Positions 21,187 through 31,788 are shown, counted from the stretch's first letter. The stretch: 36,376 nucleotides of DNA from an uncultured Eubacteriales bacterium (GCA_902790495.1 CADASK010000029.1:1-36376), one strand, 5' to 3'. Numbers and translations: made by a program. Notes: generated from the letters alone by a model not told the origin.

Positions 21187-22695
21187 TCACTGTGGACGCG
21201 CGTCATAGGCCTGCTGCCAGATGTCCACCAGTTCCTCCATGCCCAGCTCCCGCACGCGGGCGGTGTAGGCGTTCCAGCTCTCATCCGTCAGCGCGATGTC
21301 GCCGGTCACGAAGCACGCCATGGCGTTCTCTGCGTAGGACGTGAGCGCCGGCCAGAGCTCTGCCACCCGCGCCTGCTGCGCGGCGGTGAGGAACACCTGG
21401 GGGTAGGCCTCCCGGCTGATCTCCGCCAGAGACACCAGCGAGGTCATCACGCGCTTGGCCGCCTCATCCTCGAAGGAGAGGCTGTAGCTGACCGGCGTGT
21501 ACCCCGGGATGATGGTGCCGTCGCTGATGGTCATGTCCTTCATGACCGTGTCGACCACCATCTCCGGGCTGTCCAGCCAGTACCAGGTGCCGTCCGAGAG
21601 GCGCTCGTACTCGTGCCCCTGCAGGCCACTGCGGGCCAGGAAGCAGCCGTCCTCTGTGTAGAGGTAATCCACCCAGCGCAGCACGGCCGGGATATCCCTG
21701 CAGGCGCTCGTCACGGCGAAGGCGCCGCGGCGCACCTCGCCCAGCAGGCTGCGGTAAACCTGGGTGCCCTCACTGGTCAGCGGCATCAGCAGCGCGTAAT
21801 CCCCCGCCATCTCGCTGGGCAGCATGTTCATCGGCGAAGGGCCGAAAACGATGCCGTAGGTCGGGGTGGCCTTGCTGTCGGTGATGGCGCGGCTGGTGCT
21901 GCCCAGGGTGAAGCCCGTGCGGTCCAGCAGGCCCTCCGTCCACAGGTCATGCAGCCAGGTGAGGAAGGCGCGGTTCTCGTCCGAGGTGAGCATATCGCGC
22001 ACCCGGCCTTCGCCGTCCACCGTCACGCCGTAATCGTTCGAGATCCACCCGAAGGCGTGCTGCAGGAACCGCAGGTCCCACAGGCCCGTGAAGGCGATGG
22101 GCACCTCGTCCGCACGGCCGTTGCCGTTGGGATCCTTCGTGGCGAAGGCGCGCAGCACCTCCGCCAGCTCCTCCGCCGTGGTCGGCGTGGACAGCTGGAG
22201 GGCGCGCAGCCAGCGCGTGTTGATCCACATCGCGTTCTGCGACATCAGCGGATCGATCAGCGGCAGCGCCGCCACAGCCCCGTCCGGCAGGGTGATATCC
22301 CGCAGCCATTCCGGATGCTCCTGCATCAGCGCCCAGAAGGCTGGCGCATGCTCCTGCAGGTAGGGCTTCAGGTCGATGAGCACACCGCGCTCATACAGCG
22401 CCAGCGTCTCCTGGGAGGAGAGCTGGGCCTTGAAGACCGCGTCGGGCAGCTCGCCGTCCGCCTGCCAGCCGGACTTTTCCAGCCGCCAGGCCTCCGCGTC
22501 CGCGAACTGGCGCAGTTCAAAGGAAACGCCTGTCTTCTCCACCATCCGGTCAAAGAACAGGTTGTTGTTCCAGTCATGCCCTGTTTCCTGGGGATCATAG
22601 CCGGCCAGAACCATCTGTTCCTCAGCCAGCGCAAAAGGCAAACATGACAGCAGCGCCATCAGCGCCGCCAGCAGAAGCACATACACCTTCCGCAA
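21187..22695 (-). CDS. ABC-type extracellular solute-binding protein (carbohydrate, LplA-like)
   Basis: 502 residues. The exported N-terminus (RKVYVLLLAALMALLSCLPF) could be cut at ALA-E or, less typically, lipid-modified at LLSC. The body resembles large family 1 solute-binding proteins of Firmicutes, with segments such as LYERGVLIDLKPYLQEHAPA, WINTRWLRAL, TKDPNGNGRADEVPIAFTGL and WVDYLYTEDG. It would capture a carbohydrate outside the cell for an ABC importer, but no permease or ATPase genes are next to it; galK follows. Start is TTG at 22695 just after an in-frame stop, with a GGGGTGAGG SD; no ATG is better placed. Confidence 0.85.
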   Translation of the reverse strand: MRKVYVLLLAALMALLSCLPFALAEEQMVLAGYDPQETGHDWNNNLFFDRMVEKTGVSFELRQFADAEAWRLEKSGWQADGELPDAVFKAQLSSQETLALYERGVLIDLKPYLQEHAPAFWALMQEHPEWLRDITLPDGAVAALPLIDPLMSQNAMWINTRWLRALQLSTPTTAEELAEVLRAFATKDPNGNGRADEVPIAFTGLWDLRFLQHAFGWISNDYGVTVDGEGRVRDMLTSDENRAFLTWLHDLWTEGLLDRTGFTLGSTSRAITDSKATPTYGIVFGPSPMNMLPSEMAGDYALLMPLTSEGTQVYRSLLGEVRRGAFAVTSACRDIPAVLRWVDYLYTEDGCFLARSGLQGHEYERLSDGTWYWLDSPEMVVDTVMKDMTISDGTIIPGYTPVSYSLSFEDEAAKRVMTSLVSLAEISREAYPQVFLTAAQQARVAELWPALTSYAENAMACFVTGDIALTDESWNAYTARVRELGMEELVDIWQQAYDARPQ

Positions 22696-22720
22696 CGCGC
22701 CTCACCCCTTTCATGTCTCT

Positions 22721-22749
22721 ATTATAACCGATTCCTGCCCGTTTGAACA
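22721..22749 (-). promoter_or_regulatory. Promoter of the solute-binding protein-galK operon
   Basis: Minus strand TATAAT (22726-22721) with a weak TGTTCA (22749-22744) 17 bases upstream. A perfect -10 with a poor -35 suggests activator dependence, which is inference. Confidence 0.6.
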
Positions 22750-22784
22750 GGCGTGAACAAGATTTTGGTGTCCGGCCTGCCCCG

Positions 22785-23651
22785 TCACGCCTCGTCCGCA
22801 AACAGGCGCTTCAGGCGCAGGGCGGCCTGCTTCACCGCGTTCTTCTTCTCGCCCGCAACGGTCAGCTTCTCCTGGCTCTCGCGCAGGCTCAGGCCGCCGC
22901 ACATGCACTCGACCAGCCGCGCCTCCAGGCTGAGATCAGCCTGCGCCGTGCTCTCGGCCTCCGGCGCGGGGACGGCGTGCAGATCCAGCACCGCACAGTA
23001 CTCACCCTTCTCCGCCTTCGGGTTGGCGTGGAGGATTTCGAGCACCTCCTCCGCCGTGCCTCGGACGGTCAGCTCGTGCAGCTTCGTCAGATCGCAGGAC
23101 AGGGAGATCCGTGCACCGGGCAGGGTTTCCGCCACCGCCTCCACCAGGTCGATCACCCGGAAGGGCGACTCGTGCACCACGGCGATCGGCGGGCCCTGGA
23201 GCAGGGCCGTCAGCGCGGCGCGAAGCTCCTTCCTCTCCCGCGGGAGGAAGCCGTAGAAGGCCCAGGCCCGCGTGTCGAAGCCGCACACTGAGATGGCCGC
23301 CACCGCCGCGCAGCAGCCTGGCACCGGCATCACAGGGATGTTCAGCTCCAGCGCCGCCTCGATCAGGCCCCAGCCCGGGTCGGAGACGCAGGGGGTACCC
23401 GCGTCCGTCACCACGGCCACGTCGATGTCCTCGGCTGCCATGCGCTCCGCGATCTGCCGTCCCTTGTCCGCCTCGTTGTGCCTGTGCACGCTGGTCATGG
23501 GCGTGTGGATGTCGAAGACCTGGCAGAGCTTCATGGTCTGGCGGGTATCCTCCGCGGCGATGAGGCTCACACCCTTGAGGGTCTCCACGGCGCGGGGCGT
23601 CATGTCGTTCAGGTTGCCGATGGGCGTCGCCACCACATAGAGGGTTGCCAT
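22785..23651 (-). CDS. rsmI: 16S rRNA (cytidine-1402 2'-O)-methyltransferase
   Basis: 288 residues, normal length. RsmI methylates the 2'-OH of C1402 in the ribosomal decoding centre. Tetrapyrrole-methylase fold motifs: LYVVATPIGNLNDMTPRA at the N-terminus, IAAEDTRQTMKL, VTDAGTPCVSDPG (SAM site) and FYGFLPRERKE. The ATG at 23651 overlaps the stop of rsmH (TGATG), so the two genes are coupled. Both enzymes modify the same nucleotide, RsmH on the base and RsmI on the ribose. Confidence 0.95.
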   Translation of the reverse strand: MATLYVVATPIGNLNDMTPRAVETLKGVSLIAAEDTRQTMKLCQVFDIHTPMTSVHRHNEADKGRQIAERMAAEDIDVAVVTDAGTPCVSDPGWGLIEAALELNIPVMPVPGCCAAVAAISVCGFDTRAWAFYGFLPRERKELRAALTALLQGPPIAVVHESPFRVIDLVEAVAETLPGARISLSCDLTKLHELTVRGTAEEVLEILHANPKAEKGEYCAVLDLHAVPAPEAESTAQADLSLEARLVECMCGGLSLRESQEKLTVAGEKKNAVKQAALRLKRLFADEA

Positions 23652-24595
23652 CACATCACCCCCAGTTTTTCCGCCACGCGCAGCTTCGCGCTGTGAGCCC
23701 GGGGATTCGCCTCGATCTCCTCCGCCGTGGGCTTGATCGCGCCGCCGCCCAGCACCTTCACCTTCGGCTTGCGGCCGCAGGTGCACACGGGCGCCTTCGG
23801 CGGGCAGATGCAGGGGTTCTGCAGCCGCTGGAAGCAGCGCTTCACGCAGCGATCCTCCAGGCTGTGGAAGGTGATGACCAGCAGCCGGCCGCCGGGGGCC
23901 AGGCAGTCCACCAGATCACAGAGCGCCTGATCCAGCGGATCCATCTCGTCGTTCACGGCGATGCGGATGGCCTGGAAGGTGCGCCGGGCCGGGTGGCCGT
24001 CATCCTTGCGGCGCACGGCCTTGGGGATGGCCGCGTCCACGCACTTCACTAAATCCTGGGTTGTCACCAGCGGCTTTTGCGCCCGGTGCTCACAGATCAT
24101 CTTCGCGATGCGCGCCGCCCACTTCTCTTCCCCGTAGTCGCGCAGGATGCGCGTCAGCTCGCCCTCGTCCGCCGTGTTGACCAGATCCGCCGCGGTCATG
24201 GGCTGGGTCGTGTCCATGCGCATGTCCAGCGGGGCGTCCTCATGGTAGGAGAAGCCGCGCTCGGCCTCGTCCAGCTGGGGGGACGACACGCCCAGATCCA
24301 GCAGCGCGCCGTTCAGTCCGGGCGCGCCGGCCTGCTCCAGCAGGACCTTCGCGTCATGGAAATTCCCATGGATGGCATGAAAGCCCGCGTAGCCCTGCAG
24401 CCGCTCGGTGGCCGCCGCGATGGCGCGCTCGTCCCGGTCGATGCCGTAGAGGGTCGCGGTGCCGCCGGAGCGACTGAGGATGCCCTCGCTGTGGCCGCCG
24501 CCGCCGAGGGTGCCGTCGCAGTAGACGCCGTCGGGCTGCGGGTCGATCCAGGTCATCACCGGGTCAAAGAGCACGGGAATGTGATGGAACGCCAT
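23651..24595 (-). CDS. rsmH: 16S rRNA (cytosine-1402 N4)-methyltransferase
   Basis: 314 residues from the ATG at 24595 (MAFHHIPVLFDPVM), SD GGAGG 9 bases upstream; the longer open frame runs into the intergenic repeat and is not used. Family motifs: YCDGTLGGGGHSEGIL (SAM binding), LDLGVSSPQLDEAERGFSY, and LLVITFHSLEDRCVKRCF. A Cys-rich insert (CICPPKAPVCTCGRK) precedes the C-terminus. The gene is usually in the mraZ-ftsL-division cluster; here it is paired with rsmI instead. Confidence 0.95.
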   Translation of the reverse strand: MAFHHIPVLFDPVMTWIDPQPDGVYCDGTLGGGGHSEGILSRSGGTATLYGIDRDERAIAAATERLQGYAGFHAIHGNFHDAKVLLEQAGAPGLNGALLDLGVSSPQLDEAERGFSYHEDAPLDMRMDTTQPMTAADLVNTADEGELTRILRDYGEEKWAARIAKMICEHRAQKPLVTTQDLVKCVDAAIPKAVRRKDDGHPARRTFQAIRIAVNDEMDPLDQALCDLVDCLAPGGRLLVITFHSLEDRCVKRCFQRLQNPCICPPKAPVCTCGRKPKVKVLGGGAIKPTAEEIEANPRAHSAKLRVAEKLGVM

Positions 24596-24633
24596 CAGTG
24601 TCTGCCTCCAATTCACTCTTCCTCTGTTGAAAA

Positions 24634-24650
24634 CCCTAGCGTTAGGGATT
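24634..24650 (-). other. Short hairpin upstream of rsmH
   Basis: Minus strand CCCTA-ACGC-TAGGG followed by TTTTC, next to copy B of the dispersed element and about 40 bases before the rsmH start. It could be a weak terminator or leader hairpin. I found no convincing sigma-A promoter between valS and rsmH. Confidence 0.45.
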
Positions 24651-24651
24651 C

Positions 24652-24708
24652 CGCGCCTGCGGGCGCGGGCAGGGGGCTTTGCGATCGCCCCCTGCACCCC
24701 TTCGCTGC
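24652..24708 (-). repeat. Dispersed two-hairpin element, copy B
   Basis: Plus strand: CGCGCC/GGCGCG closing TGCG, then GCAGGGGGC / GCCCCCTGC (9 perfect pairs) closing TTTGCGATC, then ACCCCTTCGCTGC. It lies 3' of valS, just beyond its terminator, and upstream of rsmH. Confidence 0.85.
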
Positions 24709-24732
24709 CTCCATAGATATGATATGCAGTAG

Positions 24733-24765
24733 AAAACACCCCGGCAGCGGCTTTCGTTGCCGGGG
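24733..24765 (-). terminator. Terminator of valS
   Basis: Minus strand CCCCGGCA pairs with TGCCGGGG across an 11-base loop, followed by TGTTTTC. Located 12 bases past the valS stop. Confidence 0.8.
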
Positions 24766-24776
24766 CTTGGGTCGTT

Positions 24777-27482
<2,706 letters not shown>

Positions 27483-27522
27483 GTGTTTGCAACCTCCTGT
27501 CGGAATTCTCTATGGTAAGCGT

Positions 27523-27720
27523 TTATCGGATGAACACGAGCACAGCGCCCAGCATGGCGATGCCCAGGCCGGCGAAGCGGAAAATGCGCTCCGCCGTGGG
27601 GCGCTTCTCCTCCGCTACAGGCAGAAGAGACGCCCATTTTCCCGCGCCGTAGCCCAGCACCGCGCCGAGGGCCAGCACAGCGACACCAGGCTGGAAAAGC
27701 CTTGTCAGGATATCCGCCAC
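27523..27720 (-). CDS. Small two-segment membrane protein
   Basis: 65 residues starting at a GTG (27720) with a strong SD GGGGAGGTGA 4 bases upstream; the longer open frame is T-box leader. Two hydrophobic stretches are visible, GVAVLALGAVLGYGAGKWA and FAGLGIAMLGAVLVFIR, joined by a short charged loop. Family not recognised. It sits between the valine T-box terminator and valS, 40 bases before valS, so valine-tRNA starvation should induce it together with valS. Confidence 0.65.
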   Translation of the reverse strand: MADILTRLFQPGVAVLALGAVLGYGAGKWASLLPVAEEKRPTAERIFRFAGLGIAMLGAVLVFIR

Positions 27721-27742
27721 GGTATCACCTCCCCTCGTGACC

Positions 27743-28012
27743 AAAACAAAACAAAGCTCCATCCCGAAGGACGGAGCTGTTCCGTGGTACCACCTTGTTT
27801 CGCAGACACGGTACGCCGAAGAACCGGTCATCTGCCTCATTGCGCACGATAACGGGTGCAACCGCACGGGCTAAAGCCCTTCCGGACTCTTCACGCCGCG
27901 CTCTTCAAAAGCGACCTTCCCCTGCTGCCTGCGGAAACAGCCTCTCAGCCCATGAGCCGTTCTCTCTTGCCGCGCCCTGCAGGGTACTCCTCTTCTGTCT
28001 GCGAGTTTTCAT
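27743..28012 (-). promoter_or_regulatory. T-box riboswitch leader of valS, with terminator
   Basis: T-box core AAGGTGGTACCACGG (27796-27782). A terminator follows: AGCTCCGTCC / GGATGGAGCT around a TTCG loop (27778-27755) and a T-rich tract (27754-27743). Stem I marks: AGAAGAGGAGTA, AGAGAG and GGCTGAGAGGC. The segment GGAAGGTCGC supplies a GTC valine codon at 27915-27913 followed by a purine, the likely specifier. Conserved CCGTTATC and AATGAGGC occur around stem III. The leader begins right after the rpmF stop, and no separate promoter is clear. Confidence 0.92.
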
Positions 28013-28019
28013 ATGGGCA

Positions 28020-28214
28020 TCAGGCTTCCTTGCGCTCCTCTTCGAGGTTCAGGACCTGCTTGCCGTTGTAGTAGCCGCAATTCTTGCACACGTGGTGATC
28101 CAGCTTCATCTGATGGCACTGGGGGCACTCAACGATGCCCGGCATGCTCAGCTTCCAGTTGGCCTGACGGCTGTGCTTGCGAGCCTTGGAAACTTTTCCC
28201 TTCGGTACTGCCAT
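28020..28214 (-). CDS. rpmF: Ribosomal protein L32
   Basis: 64 residues from the ATG at 28214 with SD GAGGAGGTG. Typical start MAVPKGKVSKARKHSR and a zinc ribbon (CPQCHQMKLDHHVCKNC) showing all four Cys, i.e. the zinc-binding form. It follows yceD, as in most bacteria. The stop codon is immediately followed by the valine T-box leader, without a terminator. Confidence 0.97.
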   Translation of the reverse strand: MAVPKGKVSKARKHSRQANWKLSMPGIVECPQCHQMKLDHHVCKNCGYYNGKQVLNLEEERKEA

Positions 28215-28281
28215 ATTCACACCTCCTCAACCGATGCTTCCGCCGCGCTCCAGCGGGCGGTCGGATGGTGAACTGCCATCC

Positions 28282-28797
28282 TCAGTCATCACTTTCGCCA
28301 GCTTGTTCAGCCAGCAGCTGCTTTAACGCCGCAAAAGGATGCTGACCAGGCAGTTCCTCTTGGCTCAGGCGCACACTCACTCCCCGGCTCTCCCAATCAC
28401 CGATCCCGGCGCAGCCATCCTTGCAGATGAAGCGCATGGGCAGATTCAGCACCGTGTAGGTCAGCGCGAGACGCTCGAGATCGATCTTCCCGCTGTTGTA
28501 GGAAAAGATCTCGTCGTCCTCCGGATCGCCTCCGTAGATGAAGGTCTCCCGGTAATCCGCTGTCACGGAGACAGACACTGGGGCCAGACAGTAGGCACAA
28601 CGGGCATGAGCGACCGTGGTCAGCTTGCCGTCCACAACGACATCGCCGTTCTCCATCGCCACAAACGTTCCCTCAAGCTGCGCGTCGTCCAGCGTGACGG
28701 TATCCCCCGCGATATCCTGGGGTGCCATGGCCTGCTCCCCCCGGAAGGGATATACCGTGCCGGCATTGCGGATTGCCTGTGTAACGTCGAGCTTCAT
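28282..28797 (-). CDS. yceD: YceD-family (DUF177) protein
   Basis: 171 residues of the DUF177 family, nearly always encoded just before rpmF. In plants and E. coli members are linked to 23S rRNA or large-subunit biogenesis; the exact role here is unknown. Family signs: a CAYC pair around residue 67-71 (ARCAYCLAPV) and CKDGCAG near 128, possible metal ligands, and the acidic C-terminal tail. SD GGGAGGAG precedes the ATG. First gene of the yceD-rpmF unit, driven by a consensus promoter. Confidence 0.9.
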   Translation of the reverse strand: MKLDVTQAIRNAGTVYPFRGEQAMAPQDIAGDTVTLDDAQLEGTFVAMENGDVVVDGKLTTVAHARCAYCLAPVSVSVTADYRETFIYGGDPEDDEIFSYNSGKIDLERLALTYTVLNLPMRFICKDGCAGIGDWESRGVSVRLSQEELPGQHPFAALKQLLAEQAGESDD

Positions 28798-28827
28798 GCC
28801 ACTCCTCCCGTTTTGTGACCATGAGCT

Positions 28828-28856
28828 ATTATAGGCGTTGAGCGCCGTTTTGTCAA
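28828..28856 (-). promoter_or_regulatory. Full-consensus sigma-A promoter of yceD-rpmF
   Basis: Minus strand TTGACA (28856-28851), 17-base spacer, TATAAT (28833-28828): both hexamers and spacing are perfect. It may also drive valS by read-through. Confidence 0.92.
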
Positions 28857-28901
28857 CAACTTTTCCGCTTTTCGGCGCTGATTTTCGTTACAGAAATGAA
28901 C

Positions 28902-28928
28902 AAAAAGAGGGCGGCTCGCCCGTCCTCT
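28902..28928 (-). terminator. Terminator of the asd-dapA-dapB operon
   Basis: Minus strand AGAGG-A-CGG / CCG-C-CCTCT with one A-C mismatch and a GCGAG loop, then TTTTTG. About 17 bases past the dapB stop. Confidence 0.8.
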
Positions 28929-28945
28929 CGATGTTCCCGGTGATC

Positions 28946-29692
28946 TCACAGGCCGCTCACCAGATCGTCCATGGAATACAGACCCGGCTCCTTGCCCTGC
29001 AGATAGGCCGCCGCGCGCAGCGCACCCTCGGCGAACACCGCCCGGTTCTCCGCGCTGTGGCTCAGCGTGATCCGCTCCATCGGCCCCAAAAACAGCACCT
29101 GATGCTCGCCGGTTACCGTGCCGCCGCGCACCGCGTGCAGGCCGACCTCGCGCTTCTGCCGGGCGCAGTCCCGTCCGCTGCGGCCGCACACCGCCTCACG
29201 GTTTTCCATCCCCGCGTTCTTCACCGCCTCATAGAGCATGAGGGCCGTGCCGCTGGGGGCGTCCTTCTTACGGTTGTGGTGGGCCTCGACGATCTCGATG
29301 TCAAAGTCCTCGCCCAAAGCCTGGGCGCTTTCCCTCGCCAGCCTGCGCAGCAACGCAATGCCGACGCTCATGTTGGCTGAACGGAACACCGGCGTGCGCT
29401 TCGCCGCCTCGGCGATGTCCGCCATCTCCTCCTCGCCGTAGCCCGTGGTGGCCAGCACCAGCGGCAGCGGACTGCGCGCGCAGTAAGCCAGGATCCCCGG
29501 CAGCGCCGAGGGATGCGAAAAGTCAATCAGCGCGTCCGCGCAGCCCGCCGGCACCTGGGCCCAGTCGTTCACAATACCGTCTTCCGCCGCGTGGGGATCG
29601 AAGCGGCAGGCGACCTCGACGCCATGGCTCTTCGCGGCCTCGGCCACCGCCCGGCCCATATGGCCGGCCGCACCGGTGATGATGATTCTCAT
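28946..29692 (-). CDS. dapB: 4-hydroxy-tetrahydrodipicolinate reductase
   Basis: 248 residues. It reduces hydroxy-tetrahydrodipicolinate with NAD(P)H in the lysine and meso-diaminopimelate pathway. Visible: nucleotide-binding MRIIITGAAGHMGRAVAEAA, ATTGYGEEE, the active-site signature EAHHNRKKDAPSGTALML, and the C-terminal FAEGALRAAAYL helix. Last gene of asd-dapA-dapB; 39 bases after dapA. Confidence 0.97.
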   Translation of the reverse strand: MRIIITGAAGHMGRAVAEAAKSHGVEVACRFDPHAAEDGIVNDWAQVPAGCADALIDFSHPSALPGILAYCARSPLPLVLATTGYGEEEMADIAEAAKRTPVFRSANMSVGIALLRRLARESAQALGEDFDIEIVEAHHNRKKDAPSGTALMLYEAVKNAGMENREAVCGRSGRDCARQKREVGLHAVRGGTVTGEHQVLFLGPMERITLSHSAENRAVFAEGALRAAAYLQGKEPGLYSMDDLVSGL

Positions 29693-29731
29693 TCCGTTTC
29701 CGTCCTTCCAGCCGTCCTGCGGCAGCGCGCC

Positions 29732-30616
29732 TTACGCGATCATCCCGAGCTCGCGCAGGATCGCCGCCAGCTTCTCACGGTTCTGGGGCTGCATCGGCAC
29801 CAGGGGCAGGCGCAGCTCGTCCGCGCACAGGCCCAGCATGCTCATGGCCGCCTTGACCGGGATCGGGCTCGTCTCGCAGAACAGCGCGTTGGTCAGGGGC
29901 AGCAGCTTCAGCTGCAGCGCCGCCGCCTCGCGGTTCTTGCCCTCCAGCGCCAGATGCGCCATCTGCACGGTCTCCGCGGGGCACACGTTGGACAGCACGG
30001 AAATCACACCCTGGAAGCCGCAGGAGATCAGCGGCACAATCAGGTCGTCGTTGCCGGAGTAGAAGGTCACGCTGTCGCCGCAGAGCCGCACTTTCTCCAG
30101 GGCCTGGCCCACGTCACTGGAGGCTTCCTTGACCGCCACGATGTTCGGGTGGCCGCAGATCTCCCGCATGGCCGCCGGGCCAATGTTGATGCCCGTGCGG
30201 GACGGCACGTTGTAGACGATGACCGGCAGGGTAGCTGCGTCCGCGATGGCGTGGAAGTGGGCCACCAGGCCCTCCTGGCTCGTCTTGTTGTAGTAGGGCG
30301 TGACCACCAGCTGGGCGTCCGCGCCGAATTCCTTGCTCATGCGCGCCGCGTCCACGGCCTCGCGCGTGCAGTTGGAGCCCGTGCCCGCGATGACCGGCAC
30401 GCGCCCGTGGGCCACGTCCACCACGCGGCGGATGACCGCCAGGTGCTCCTCCCAGGTCATGGTGGCCGGCTCGCCCGTGGTGCCAGCCGCCACCAGGCCG
30501 TCGATACCCGCCGCGATCTGGCTCTCCACCAGGGCGTCGAGGGCGGGATAATCCACCTCCCCGTTCCTGAAGGGGGTGATCAGCGCTGTCGCGCAGCCCC
30601 GAAAGAGCGCGTTCAT
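29732..30616 (-). CDS. dapA: 4-hydroxy-tetrahydrodipicolinate synthase
   Basis: 294 residues, standard length. It condenses aspartate semialdehyde with pyruvate. Visible: GTTGEPATM (usually GTTGEsaTL), TPYYNKTSQEGL with the catalytic Tyr, YNVPSRTGINI, and the Schiff-base Lys in IVAVKEASSD. The ATG overlaps the asd stop (ATGA), so translation is probably coupled. Its substrate comes from the upstream gene and its product goes to the downstream one. Confidence 0.97.
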   Translation of the reverse strand: MNALFRGCATALITPFRNGEVDYPALDALVESQIAAGIDGLVAAGTTGEPATMTWEEHLAVIRRVVDVAHGRVPVIAGTGSNCTREAVDAARMSKEFGADAQLVVTPYYNKTSQEGLVAHFHAIADAATLPVIVYNVPSRTGINIGPAAMREICGHPNIVAVKEASSDVGQALEKVRLCGDSVTFYSGNDDLIVPLISCGFQGVISVLSNVCPAETVQMAHLALEGKNREAAALQLKLLPLTNALFCETSPIPVKAAMSMLGLCADELRLPLVPMQPQNREKLAAILRELGMIA

Positions 30617-31686
30617 CCCATGTACCCCTTTCTGCAGAGCAGCTCCGCAGTCAATATGCCGCCGCCCGCCGCGCCGCGCACGGTGTTGTGGCTCAGGCAG
30701 ACGAAGCGATAGTCGAACAGCTTGTCCTCCCGCAGGCGGCCGATGGGCACGCCGAAGCCGCGCTCAAAGTCGCGGTCCAGCCGGGTCTGGGGCCGGGAAG
30801 GATCCTCAAAGTACTGCAGGAAGGGCTTCGGCGCGCTGGGCAGCTCCAGGCGCTGGGCCTCCGTCTCGAAGGAGCGCCAGCGGCGGATCATCTCCTCCAT
30901 CTCGGGCTTGTCCCGGAAGGAGACGGACACGGCCGCCATGTGGCCGTCCGAGCAGGCTACGCGCAGGCACTGGGCGCTGATGAGGGGCTTCTCGGCGGAG
31001 ATGATCTTCCCGTCCTCCAGCCTGCCCCAAATCTTGAGGGGCTCGATCTCACTCTTCTCGTCCTCGCCGCTGATAAAGGGGATCACGTTGTCCACCATCT
31101 CGGGCCAGGTTTTGAAGGTCTTGCCTGCGCCGGAAATCGCCTGATAGGTGCAGACACTGATCTTCTCCACGCCAAAGTCCAGCAGCGGGGTCAGGGCCGG
31201 CACATAGCTCTGGATGGAGCAGTTGGGCTTCACGGCGATAAAGCCGCGCTTCGTGCCAAGGCGCTGGCGCTGGAAGGGAATCACGTCGATGTGGCCGGGG
31301 TTCAGCTCCGGGATCACCATCGGCACGTCCTCCAGGCCTCGGCAGGCGCTGTTGTTGCTCACCACGGGGATCTCGTGCCTGGCGTAGGTCTCCTCCAGCG
31401 CGCGAACCTCGCTCTTGGGCATGTCCACGGCGCAGAAGACGAAGTCCACCTTCCCGGCGATGGCGTCCACATCCGCCGCGTCCATCACCTTCATGCCGGC
31501 GATCCCCTCCGGGATCGGAGCCTCGAAGGCCCAGCGGCTGCCCACCGCCTCCGCGTAGGGCTTGTCCGCGCTGCGCGAGGACGCGGCCAGCGCCGTGATT
31601 TCAAACCAGGGATGTCCCTGCAGCAAGAGGATAAAGCGCTGACCGACCATGCCGGTGGCGCCCACGATGCCAACGCGGTAATGCAT
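30613..31686 (-). CDS. asd: Aspartate-semialdehyde dehydrogenase (fungal/archaeal-type)
   Basis: 357 residues from the ATG at 31686 (MHYRVGIVGATGMVGQRF), SD AGGAGG 8 bases upstream. It reduces aspartyl phosphate to aspartate semialdehyde, the branch point to lysine, diaminopimelate, threonine and methionine. Visible: the Rossmann GATGMVGQ motif, catalytic Cys in VKPNCSIQSY, SNNSACRG, and HNTVRGAAGGGIL near the C-terminus. Length and motifs fit the fungal/archaeal class rather than the E. coli type. First gene of the operon. Confidence 0.96.
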   Translation of the reverse strand: MHYRVGIVGATGMVGQRFILLLQGHPWFEITALAASSRSADKPYAEAVGSRWAFEAPIPEGIAGMKVMDAADVDAIAGKVDFVFCAVDMPKSEVRALEETYARHEIPVVSNNSACRGLEDVPMVIPELNPGHIDVIPFQRQRLGTKRGFIAVKPNCSIQSYVPALTPLLDFGVEKISVCTYQAISGAGKTFKTWPEMVDNVIPFISGEDEKSEIEPLKIWGRLEDGKIISAEKPLISAQCLRVACSDGHMAAVSVSFRDKPEMEEMIRRWRSFETEAQRLELPSAPKPFLQYFEDPSRPQTRLDRDFERGFGVPIGRLREDKLFDYRFVCLSHNTVRGAAGGGILTAELLCRKGYMG

Positions 31687-31758
31687 GTTCCATGCCTCCT
31701 TGATGGTTACCAGGCCGCAAAGCCTGTCCGGATCCGCCCTTGGGTGCGCGGATGTGCT

Positions 31759-31788
31759 ATTGTAGCATGGCGGCGGCGGGACTGTCAA
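31759..31788 (-). promoter_or_regulatory. Sigma-A promoter of asd-dapA-dapB
   Basis: Minus strand TTGACA (31788-31783), 18-base spacer, TACAAT (31764-31759). The leader of about 65 bases is too short for a lysine riboswitch; it holds only a small CAGGC/GCCTG hairpin. Confidence 0.82.

Noticed and set aside
31687-31752. Lysine riboswitch in the asd-dapA-dapB leader
   Set aside because: The leader is only about 65 bases and lacks any complex fold; a lysine riboswitch needs well over 150 bases.
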